Source: Cymodocea nodosa (lineage: Eukaryota; Streptophyta; Magnoliopsida; Alismatales; Cymodoceaceae). From it: DNA of 64,000 nucleotides. The notes under the pieces were generated by a model. The model was not told where the DNA came from, did not search any database, and saw only the letters and a list, made by a program, of their open reading frames with translations. The stretch covers positions 15,946,501-16,010,500 of the forward strand of contig CM072341.1 of the NCBI GenBank assembly GCA_036874045.1, in the 5' to 3' direction. The position numbers and the translations under genes are program-made. Each line of letters begins with the position of its first letter. Position 1 is the first letter of the stretch. Positions 12,834-22,100 of the stretch are shown here, piece after piece.

Positions 12834-12880
12834 AACCTTGGTGCTGCCACTGGCCTTTGCTGCAGACGACGAGGCAGCAT
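3700..12880 (-). CDS. APT1: Adenine phosphoribosyltransferase, plastid/cytosol (3' end incomplete)
   Basis: Converts adenine plus PRPP to AMP in purine salvage, and in plants also acts on cytokinin bases. Exons on the minus strand: 12880-12595, 12529-12419, 11451-11359, 9537-9388, 3758-3700. Phases agree at every junction and the sum is 233 codons. Visible motifs are a start of core at MSSEDPRV, the conserved blocks [31 protein letters not shown] and [12 protein letters not shown], the PRPP-binding loop [14 protein letters not shown], and [13 protein letters not shown] at the end of exon 5. The usual last exon (about 15-20 residues ending near LFVLV) was not found to the left. The first ATG gives a 71-residue Ser/Arg-rich leader before the second ATG at 12667, as in plant APTs with plastid and cytosolic forms. 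The leader holds 12 serines from a trinucleotide repeat. A copia element splits intron 4. Confidence 0.9.
3898..3902. repeat. Target-site duplication AATAT, left copy
   Basis: AATAT directly precedes the left LTR and is repeated at 8760-8764 directly after the right LTR. The 5-bp length is typical of Ty1/copia integration and fixes the ends of the element. Confidence 0.85.
3903..4257 (-). repeat. 3' LTR of the copia element
   Basis: About 355 bp, homologous to 8382-8759. In this copy the outer end has mutated from TGTTATAC to TATTATGC (plus-strand reading), and a block near 4130-4150 is shorter than in the other LTR. It contains stretches shared with its partner such as CTCCTGATGTCC. Confidence 0.88.
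4610..7443 (-). pseudogene. Copia pol remnant (protease, integrase, RT, RNase H)
   Basis: Fragments in copia order on the minus strand. Near 7390-7440 is a protease site reading [11 protein letters not shown]. The usual DSGA has become DSDA, and the conserved Trp codon just before it reads TAG. From about 7237 to 6348 come the GAG-pre-integrase region ([20 protein letters not shown]) and an integrase segment with [15 protein letters not shown]. Near 5475-5287 is the reverse transcriptase core YVDDILIA, after [12 protein letters not shown]. From 5271 to 4846 RT continues ([15 protein letters not shown] and the SRPDLAY block), and 4837-4610 is RNase H with [12 protein letters not shown]. The pieces sit in several frames with stops, so the polyprotein is broken. 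Confidence 0.88.
7444..8275 (-). pseudogene. Copia Gag remnant
   Basis: A Gag start is visible at 8275 ([15 protein letters not shown] followed by [13 protein letters not shown]), matching the usual copia Gag opening. An in-frame TAG follows at 8188-8186 where Gln is expected. Later the frame at 7948-7766 ([20 protein letters not shown]) and the knuckle [16 protein letters not shown] near 7600 can be read. The CCHC knuckle has lost its last Cys, which is Tyr here. The gene is broken by both nonsense and frame changes. Confidence 0.8.
8367..8378 (-). other. Primer-binding site, initiator-Met tRNA type
   Basis: Minus-strand TGGTATCAAAGC lies three bases inside the 5' LTR. It resembles the 3' end complement of initiator Met tRNA (TGGTATCAGAGC), the common primer of plant LTR elements. 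Confidence 0.8.
8382..8759 (-). repeat. 5' LTR of the copia element
   Basis: About 378 bp, starting TGTTA and ending AACA in plus-strand reading, so the minus-strand LTR has TG...CA ends. It is paired with 3903-4257 and followed by the duplication AATAT. Confidence 0.88.
8765..9387. other. APT intron 4 residue right of the retrotransposon
   Basis: This is intron sequence between the copia insertion and APT exon 4. A 75-codon minus frame (9130-8903) is open but has no recognisable motif, and the APT exon phases do not need it. Nothing else is seen. Confidence 0.5.
10009..10203. mobile_element. Tourist-like MITE (PIF/Harbinger type)
   Basis: A 195-bp AT-rich element whose ends are inverted repeats: GGTTTTGTTTGGAA on the left and the complement of GGCTTTGTTTGGAA on the right. 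TAA lies directly outside both ends. The TAA duplication and a GGxTxTGTTTGG terminus are marks of Tourist/PIF-Harbinger MITEs. It sits in APT intron 3 and codes for nothing. Confidence 0.75.
10860..11220 (-). mobile_element. Decayed copia fragment
   Basis: On the minus strand, about 10990-10950 reads [12 protein letters not shown], like the copia reverse transcriptase block around the YGLKQ motif. At 11054-11066 the minus strand gives TGATATCAGAGTC, resembling a primer-binding site, followed by an LTR-like stretch. The rest is too worn to align by eye. It lies in APT intron 3. Confidence 0.4.
11489..11776. mobile_element. MITE-like element in APT intron 2
   Basis: The left end AGCTGCATTTGAAATTATGG and the complement of the right end, AGGCTGCATTTGGAACAACG, form an imperfect terminal inverted repeat around about 290 AT-rich bases. 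I could not identify a clean target duplication, so the superfamily is unassigned. It is non-coding. Confidence 0.55.
12798..12833. repeat. (GAC)12 microsatellite in the APT leader
   Basis: Twelve GAC units. Read in frame on the minus strand they give twelve serines (TCG) in the APT plastid leader. Because the unit is a codon, length changes preserve the reading frame. Confidence 0.95.
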
Positions 12881-12907
12881 TACGCAACGCCCCCAGAGAA
12901 TTATCAC

Positions 12908-13609
12908 ACAACTCCAGTTGGATGCAATCCACGGTTATCATTTTTTTTTACTGATATAAAGTTCAATTTTTCAATATTCCACGGAAAAGGGCCTTTTTAA
13001 AGGCAACCAGAAAGGAAAAGGACCACGCAGGAAATGGATATCCAACCAGTGAGGATACATTTACATATTAGTTATTTAACTTCTTTGTATTTTGAAATAC
13101 GATCTTGGTTACGGCTTTTCCATAAAAACAAACTTACTGGAAAGTAAATTGTTTATAATTTTTGAGGCCCCTTGTGTTGATTTAAAAAAAAAAAAATTTA
13201 TGGAAAGGTGATCTCATTCTGGTAATAAGATAAAAGGCTTTGTTGATATTTTGCAGATAGAACGGACGGGGTTGCTTATATTCCAAGTTTAGTGTTTTAG
13301 ATTAATTCCTTTATTTGTTCACACCTGTCTATTAGTAAAGTGTGAGAATTACTGTTTATTTTCATTTGCATCCAGAAGTTGACGCACAGCACCTAATTTA
13401 AGAATGCCACACCTGATATGTGTGGTATGATAACTTGAATTAGTTTCATTTGCACCTGCCAACCAGTTCATTAAGTTACACTGTAGAAAAGAAAGCAACT
13501 CCCTCTTTTTCCACTGTCGCCCTTATGGAAGGCATCTGATTTGATCGATAACACAAGGCAGACGACAATGTTGCCGACTTGTTTTTTTTAAATATAAAAC
13601 AAAAGGTAG
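12908..13609. other. Spacer between APT 5' end and rhodanese gene 3' end
   Basis: This holds the presumed promoter of APT (minus strand, reading left from here) and the 3' flank of the rhodanese gene. The two genes are in tandem on the minus strand. AT-rich, with no frame or repeat of note. Confidence 0.5.
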
Positions 13610-14910
13610 TCAGCTCTCAGATACAGAGGGTAGCTCTTCTTTGAACCAGGTATAAAGACCGCCGTCCAAATGATACACGTTTTTGTATCCGTTGAGGACA
13701 AGCAGATAGGCGGCGATCAAGGACCTGCATGGAAATTGAGTATATGTGCATTTATGTATCATTAATTAAGAATGTCGGTGTGGATTATTAATTTAGACTG
13801 CATTTCATTGAATCGTTATGAATAATGCTTGCTTGCTTGCCTTGACTGCACGCCCTCAGGCAAGTTTTGGGACGGCCTCATCGTCCCGCCTGATGAGCAA
13901 GCCACGATGATCTTGGCGTCCTTCTCCAGTTTCGATTCAACGGCTGCAGAAAATCATATTTGTAGGTGTGGCGCCCAAATTAGCACCCATGGATCGACGG
14001 TGGCTGAAACTTAAGAAAGAGTAAGATGACGATCACTTACTCTGCATGAATTCGGGATTTTCTTCGGTACCAGAAAATATACCGAAGAAGGCAAATGCAG
14101 CTCGTCTTGCAAGGTCCCATGCCGTCCACTCCTTTATGAGCCTGTAGATTTGCACGTTGATGGCGTCTGGGGGATGAGCCTGGGGCAACCGTGCCGTTAG
14201 AGGAGTGAATCTCTTGCATGTTCTGGAATTTTAACTTGATTGAATTGATGTTCTTTAAGATTTGTTTGTTTAAAAAGTAGTCAATCTGCCAATCTTCAAA
14301 GAATGGGAGTGTGCAGAAACAGAGGGCTCTGCAAGAGCTACCTGTCTGAATTCGGCTTCCGGCCGGACGTCCAGAATCACGAACTTGTTCTCCTTCTGAA
14401 GACGAAGAGCTTCCTTCACGTCCACGCTTCGTACCTGCAGAAGAGCGCTCCCCATTCGCCGTTACGTCTCCTTTTTGAGTTTGGTAATCGATCTCTTTTT
14501 GAAATAGACGAGTAAAACAAATAATTAAATGACGTGCATGAGGAAGAACATGCTCCCGTACCCTCTTCTGTAGCAGAACCTCGCGCTTTGTCTTCCACTC
14601 CTCCTCAGCTGGGGGGCCATACATGCATCAGATCAAAACCCACCCAAAGCAGTGGCTCTCTATTCTACATACGAACCGATTGAGAAAAGATGTTGCGTAC
14701 GTAACACGCACCTGGGGACCTCGTAGGTTTGGTGGCGGCCCCTCTGACCACAGATGGACGGCCACTCAGGCGGAGACGCCCGACTCTTGCGGCAGAAGCC
14801 GGCCTGGGTGGCGGACGGTTGAAGCTGCCATGGTGGAGGGAGTTGTTGGTGGGGATTAGGAGACGAGGAGAAGATGAACGGGAGGTTGGAGTTGCTGCTG
14901 CACCAATCAT
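13610..14910 (-). CDS. STR14: Rhodanese-like domain protein, plastid (STR14 type)
   Basis: Exons on the minus strand: 14910-14712, 14608-14562, 14434-14342, 14179-14041, 13943-13841, 13724-13610. These give 231 residues plus stop, and phases agree throughout. The first exon is a Ser/Arg/Pro-rich plastid transit peptide. Then come AEEEWKTKREVLLQKR, the rhodanese start VRSVDVKEALRLQKEN, FVILDVRPEAEF, IYRLIKEWTAWDLARR, GIFSGTEENPEFMQ, the active-site loop VACSSGGTMRPSQNLPEG with Cys near residue 175, and the C-terminus NGYKNVYHLDGGLYTWFKEE. This order matches the plant plastid rhodanese-domain protein 14 family, whose in vivo substrate is not settled; single-domain rhodaneses can carry sulfur on the loop Cys. 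Intron 5 uses a GC donor (AG|GCAAGC). The start was chosen at the ATG that opens the transit peptide. Confidence 0.92.
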
Positions 14911-16127
14911 CTCTCTCTCTCTATCTCCTCCTTCTGCTTCTCGTAGCTCGTACTCTAAGCTTTTGTTTTGTTCCACCACGGCGGTCGTCCTAAAGATATT
15001 TTGTCTCAAATCTCATCTCATCTACAAAACGAACACATCTACGTTAGGAATTTGATGGGGAGCTGTAGGCCCACCAAGTGGTCTTGGAATCTGGATTCGT
15101 GGAGGAGAGCGAGTGATGCGGTGGCAAATGGATCTGTTTGGATTTTCCACTAATTCCCAACGTTATCCCACCACCAACATTGCCAAGACACGTAGATAAA
15201 GAAAGACGCAGGATAATAAATGATCACCGTTAGATCTTTCGACCGATTGGGAAACAATTGTACGCATGAAGCAAATTGCTTTTCTTTTTACAGGTTTATT
15301 TATTCGTAGAAATTCTTTTTTCTTAATTTTATCACATTTGTATCTACCATTACGGCTGTAATTTTAAAAAAATAGCAGAAGAAGAAGAAGAAGAAGTATC
15401 CCCTCAAATAAGAATTTGCATAAAATACATGGCTTTTCCTTTCTCGGCGTTTACTTCCCTACAGATGATGTAGAAGTTCAGCATGGAAAGTGGTGGACAT
15501 ATGGCAAGCTCATCCTGAAGTTAAGAGCAAATATTGTGATTTTAGCTCTAGAAGATTCATGTTTTGTGTAGCTATCATGAGATAATAACACTTGTTTTGA
15601 TTAAAGAAGGTATTTGTGCATCTTCAAAATATCAAAAAGAAAAATGTTAAAATTAATTTTGTGTAGATGTCTGCACACCTTATTGTTTGCCGATTGCCAC
15701 TGTGAGCCCACACACCTGAGAACAATACCACATTGCCCCCTTTTTGTCTGAATCGGCCACAGAAAATCCCATTCCCAACCTTTGAGCCCTCACAACCATT
15801 GCGTTCTCGACCCCCCCATGGATTGTCACCCCTGGAACAGATTCTATGGAGAGGTGATCCATCAGGGGGCAAGGTACTTTGCCTATTACTTCACAAACAC
15901 CATTTCTGAATTGGGTCTTTGTTGATTTTTGTTTCATGAGACAACACCGTGCACTAAAAGAAAATCCATGTTGAAAATATTAATCAGAGAAGTCCAACCA
16001 TTCAAATCACACATTTTCCTTCCAAATCTGATTTTAGGATCAAATGCAGAACGAAGCAAATCAAATTGCATTTTCCATCGTAATCATCGAACCGACAAAT
16101 ATGATTTGTCTGTTAAAACAACTAAAT
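14911..16127. other. Spacer between rhodanese 5' end and USP-like 3' end
   Basis: Promoter side of the rhodanese gene, with a CT-rich tract just upstream of its ATG at about 14910-14930, a (GAA)n run near 15375-15396, and the 3' flank of the USP-like gene. Overlapping minus-strand frames at 15624-15937 are open, but I recognise no family in them. Confidence 0.5.
15375..15396. repeat. (GAA)n microsatellite
   Basis: A perfect run of about seven GAA/AGA units upstream of the rhodanese gene. Intergenic. Confidence 0.9.
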
Positions 16128-19100
16128 TTAAAGTGGTAAAAGCAAGATGGGGCAGGGAATGAACTCTGCAAGTAGATTGCCATCAACATGCCGCGAATGA
16201 ATAGATTCCATGCTCAAAACCACCAAGTCTAAGTTTAATTCATCAGCAACCTCACCAATGATTGCCGTCGGCTTCTTTCCTTCACCAAGCCGCTCCATTA
16301 ATCCAAACTCCTCAAACCCACCTGGTGAAGAAGAAATTCAAACTGACTTAAATTTACACGGCTTTTGGTAGTAGTAGATCAAAATGAACTGTCTAAAATT
16401 ATCCTCTACAAGAAGAATCTAACTCCTGGGGAGAAAATTATATGATAAAGAAATAAATTGACCGTAGTAGAAAACAACCTTCTGAAAGGTGCCAACGGAT
16501 GGCACTCAGGCGTGCATCATGCTCAGGTATTGATTCTCTCTCTTTATCATCAATAACTGTGAAACAAAAAGACAAAGTGGTATCACTATCTTCAGTGTCA
16601 TACGGTAAAACACAAAACGAAGTAGCCCTTGCATCTGAAAGATCGGTGTATGTCTCAACCTATTATGGAGTTTGGCAAACATACCAACCACTGTGATATC
16701 AGCTCCATACGTTTTTGCTAAGGTGGTGGTAGTTGTGGCCGCCTGCCGAATGGGTGTCATCAGGTCAATTGCATCGGTCAAAGAAAAAGAAAATCCACTG
16801 CCTATTCACCGAAAATTAATAAGCTTGTTCATTTTAAAGGAGGCAACTTGTAGGAGTGGATTCTTGCCCTTGAATCAAAGTAAGATAGGTGGCAATCAAG
16901 TTAGGCAACTGAAAAGATACCACCATATCTCTAGTCCCTTTTCACTTCAATTTGAACTTTATTTCTGGAAACATCAGATCCAAAAATGATCTAGTATTGT
17001 TCATAAAGTCTAATTCAAAACCTCATGTAAATAACCACAAAGAAACAATTCTGACACAGACTAAATATATTGTAATCCACATGGTTTTACAATTTCTGTT
17101 CAATCATTTGGCGTTCTGTATGTCAAGTCAAGCTATTGTTCAACACACTTTCATTTATACCCGAGCATACTTCCTTTCATAAGAGAAAAACAATATTAAG
17201 GAATAGACTAATGCCCAGAAAAACATAAAAGAAAATAAATTTGTGAAAGCACATTAAACAAACCTGCCTAGTTCCCTCAGAAAGATAAGGGTTCTTGTCA
17301 GTTATTGGAAGAAGTAAATGTTTAATGTTGGCCATGGTATCTGCTGCTGGTACACCTCCAGTATCGGTAACTTTTGCTCTTACTGGGATGATGATAAAGA
17401 AATTTCAGAATATCATCTACATTGAAGAATGGAAGAAACCTCAAAAGGACATACCATAGAAACGCAACTGTTAAATTTTTTTCTTGAAGAAAAGGTGGGG
17501 GATTCTCATTAATACCAATAAGAAACATCTAAAAGAGAGGTACAATAAATTAAATAAAAGTAAGATCAGCTAAATCTGGGATGAAAATACCCTATACCAC
17601 TCAGAAACAAGGAAAACTACAGAGAACGACACCCTGTGAAGATCATGTTGAGAGCCTTGAAAAATTATCCTGCTGAGCCGATTCCATAATGCCGATATGA
17701 AAGCATAATCTAAGGACCATAATGTGCTTGCCTTTTTTACCGATGTTGTCAAAACTGAACTGGAACGACTGGTTGAGTCATAGACCTTCTTGTCCAGCAA
17801 GTTTGGGTTCAAATGTTTTAGTGGTTGAACATTGGATTTAGTGACCTACCAATCCAATTAGCTAGTTCTTGGTTCTGTCTTGTATCCATAAACCCAATTA
17901 AATATCGAACATTCCAAATCCAATGCCCAAAACAAAATGAAAATCTAAGAGAAAACTTAACGCAACTCATCCTGCCAGAAAACAAACTCACACCCTCTCT
18001 ACTTTGTCCACTCTCAAATGCTAACTCCCACTACACTCCACTGCTTACATTAGGCCAGGCGGCATTGATGATACCTTGGTTGCCACATGCTATTGTCACT
18101 ACTTACACCAGTGGAGTTGCCACTTGCCACTACCACCATTGCAAATGTACTAGCCATGTCGTTAACCAGGTTTCTACATTTTCCTTTGTTGCAATTTTTT
18201 TTAGTGTGAGCTTAAAGGACGTTAGTTGGTGCCACTTTTGTGATAAATTTATGGATTTTTTTTTACGTACACATCATTATAAAATCTTATATTATCATGT
18301 ATGTCACTACAAAAAAATCTATTTATTGATATACCATCATAAAATTTAACATTATACTAAAAATTACGAAAATGACATTTTTATTAAAATATTTAGCTTA
18401 ACCTTGGATTATTACTCTACCTTAAACTTTAAATGATTAAATTACCTCATTATCATTTTATTCTAACCAAATCAAGGTTATAAAATCTTTAATGCACTTC
18501 TCCATCATAAACATAAGTGGTCTGCTTTGTCACCCACGTTATGAGAGAGAGAGGAGGCAGGTAATAATTTAACGAATAGGAAAAGGTAAAAAAGTTAATG
18601 GTGTAAATTGATGCCAATTCGAAATTGTCAACCATTATGACGTTTTGGAAAAGATAACTATTAAGGGGATATACCCTCTTGTATGTGGTTCTCCCACTTG
18701 AGACATATACATGCTTTCATAGGTTTAATCCCATGATAATCCAACCAAAACCCTTTACCTTATGAAAATTGTCTCCAACATCGCACATCACCCCCTCTTG
18801 CTCTGCACACATTTGGGAAGCCATTCTCCTCGAGCTTGTAATTAGAGCTCAAGTTTCCACCAACTCCTTCCTCGATATATGGTGGGGAAGTGGTGGCTTT
18901 TTAAAGACTTGAAAAGGCTAAGACACACTTTGGAAGAGGGTGTGGAAAGGGTGACAAAGGGTATAAGAGTCAAGAGAGGAATGACAATTGGTTGCAATTC
19001 ATATAAGGGACTTTTACAAGAGAGATGAATTGCCATTATCCCAGACATCCGAGGAGCAAGTGGTAAACACTAATTTACCTCTTATATGGTAAAAAGGATG

Positions 19101-22100
19101 TTTAACTAGACTTTCATTTCACCAATCTTCATCCACTGACTTTCACCTATTGACCTACATTTTCTCTTTTTCTCTCTATTGATTAGAATTAAATCTCGAT
19201 TATTGAAAGTGATTAGGAAGAGAAAAAAGGATGATTTTATTATGGTATTGCTCTCCTTATATAAAGAGGAGAAGAGTACATAAAAAGGAAGTATATCTAA
19301 GAAGGGTAATACAACCTATAAGAGATTGCATATCTCTAAAATAAAGGGAAATCTAAGGAAATACAACTTAACACTCCCTCTCAACCTGGACATAGGGAAT
19401 ACATATCGACTAGTCCTAGCTTGTTACAAAATTTTGAGAATGGTCCCACATAAAGTCCTTTGGTGAAAATATTAGCAATCTGCTCAAGACATGGAGTGAA
19501 GTGAGTCACAATCAACCCTTTTTGAATAAGCTCCTGGATGTAGTAACAATCAACTTTAATATGTTTGATGTGCTCATGAAAGATATTATTGTTGGTGATA
19601 TAAGTAGTAGTTTGATTATCATAGTGCATGACCATTGGGTTCTAAACCTTCACTCCAAGTTGAGTTAGCAAGGAACATATCCAAACAAACTCACTACCGA
19701 TTTGAGACAAGTCTCTAATTCTACTTCTACGCTAGACTTCAAGACAACATTTTGCTTCTTGCTCCTTCATATAAATAGATTTTCCCCAACATAGGTGCAA
19801 TATCCAAAGGTTGACTTTCTATCTCCTTTACTCCAGCATAACTAGAATCAAAGTAGGTTGACACATTCAAGTGTCCCTTATTAGAGGAAATAAACCCTTT
19901 GTCTAGATAATCTTTAATATAAGAAACTACTTGTAGAGCAGCCTGCCAAAGAACAAGTCTTGGTGTCTACATGAATTGGCTAAAGAGATCAACAATAAAG
20001 GAAATATCAAGGCAAGTCACTGTAAGATAAATTAACTTTCTAATTAATCTACGATACTAACCCACATCATTAAAAAAATTTGAGGACTTAACCCAAAACA
20101 GGGGGTTGGGATCAATAGGAGTTGCCTTTGGCTTACATTCTAATAAACTTGTTTCCTTCAATAAGTCCATAGCATATTTCCATTGAGAAATAGCTAATTT
20201 ACCTTTCAAGTAGGCAAACTCAATTTTGAGAAAATACCTAGGTTTTCTCATGCCTCAAAGCATGAACTATGATGTTAAAAACGGTTTGGTTGCATAAATG
20301 CATTCAGAATTATTACTTGTCAAAATAATATCATCAACATAAACTACAAGAATAACATATCTTGGCAGAATTCTTTTGAATGAAAATAGAACTGTTAGCA
20401 ACACATTTTTTAAAATCATGAATACTCAAAACAAATATGAACCTAGCAAACTAAGCCAAGAACTCTACTTGAGATCAAAAATTGCTTTCTACAAACGACA
20501 AACATAAGTCTCCCCTTGAGCAACATAACCTGAAAGTTGCTTCATGAAAATTTCTTTCTCAAGATTTCCATAAAGAAAGGCATTGTGAACATCCAACTAA
20601 AACATCTCCCAAGATTGACTAACCATGATAGCTAATAAAATGCAGATAAAATTAAAACGTGCAACTAGAGAAAAGTCTCAAAGTAATCAATGTCAAAGGT
20701 TTGCGTAAAACAACATGTCATGAGATGAGCCTTGTAGCAATCAATTGAACCATCTACTTTGTATTTAACATTGAAAACCCAACGACAACCAACCATTAGG
20801 GTATCAATCGGATGAGGAACTAATTCCCAAGTCCCACAATCTTGTAAAACCTACATTTCAACATTCATGGCTTACTTCCAAAGAGGAAGGGTAAACATAG
20901 CTTGATAATTCTTAAGTATAAATTCTTCAAGGAAGGCAACAACAAAACATTTGTAATCATGGGATAGAGAATCATAAGAAACATAGTTAGAAATAGGATG
21001 AGAAGTAGTAAAATAGGTACCTTTGTGAAGTACAATAAGCAAATCAAGATCAATAGGAACTACATCCGAGGAGGAAGAAGGTTTGATCGAACGTGAAGCA
21101 TCTTGGTGCAATCGTCATTGATAAACTTGTAGGGGTCACTAGGGTGGCTTAGGAAGTGATTCTAGAGAGGACTCATGAATGGTAGGCAATTCCATAGGTA
21201 AGGGTAAAGGGACCAACAAAGAAGGAGATTCTAAAGAGGAAGGTGATGTGGTTGAGAAATAAGGGGAATCTTCTTAAAAAATAATGTCGATGGAGATGAA
21301 ATATCGATTTGTAGAAGGATAATAACAACGGTAACCCTTTTGATTTCTAGGATAGCCAATGAAAACGCATTTGAGAGACCTTAGGGACAACTTGTCCAAC
21401 CTTAAAGAAAGATCCTTGACAAATGTTGTACACTCGAAAACTTTAGAAGGTAAAGGAAAGGGTTCCTTGTCCAGGAAAAGATGTCATAGAGGAACATAAC
21501 CTTCTAAAGGGAAAGAAGGCATACAATTAATCATATAAGAAGTTATAGTAACAAAATCAGATAATAAGTATTTAAGCACATTCATCTTAATAAGAAGAGT
21601 GCAAGCAACAACTAAAATGTAACAATGCTTGCATTTAACCACTCCATTCTATTGAAATATATGTGCACAAGTAGTTTGATGTAAAATGTCACGATCAACA
21701 TAAAAAGAGGCAACTTCATATTGGACTAATTCAAGAGCATTGTCAGTGTGAAAGGCTTTTGGATTTGAAGCAAACTAAGTTTGAATTTCAATAAAAAACA
21801 TACGAATAACATTAATAATATTTTAACGATTTTTCAACAAATACAATCAAGAGACTCAAGAAAAATCATCAACAAAGATAATATAATAATGAAAACTAGA
21901 AACAAATGCGACCCTAAAAGGTCCCTAAATATCACAATAAATAACATCAAACAACTTAAGAACAGTTGCCAACTCTCGACTCCTATTAAGTAGTCCAATA
22001 TTGTTTACCCATAATGCAAGATTGATATGAAAAGGACTCAACAGAAACCTATGGAAGAGTTTCTTGAAGCTTACGGTGAGAAAGATGTCTAAGGTAACAA

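Noticed and set aside
15624..15937. Overlapping minus-strand frames as a gene between the rhodanese and USP-like genes
   Set aside because: Two competing frames cover the same DNA, neither has a known motif, and there is no splice or promoter support.
17570..17812. Minus-strand frame as exon 1 of the USP-like gene
   Set aside because: It lacks transit-peptide character, and I saw no donor in the required phase 1.
18106..18157. MASTFAMVVVASGNST as an alternative leader exon of the USP-like gene
   Set aside because: The phase would fit (donor GTGTAA), but at about 17 residues it is too short for a plastid leader and lies in low-complexity GTGGTAGTGG-type sequence; 30602-30425 fits better.
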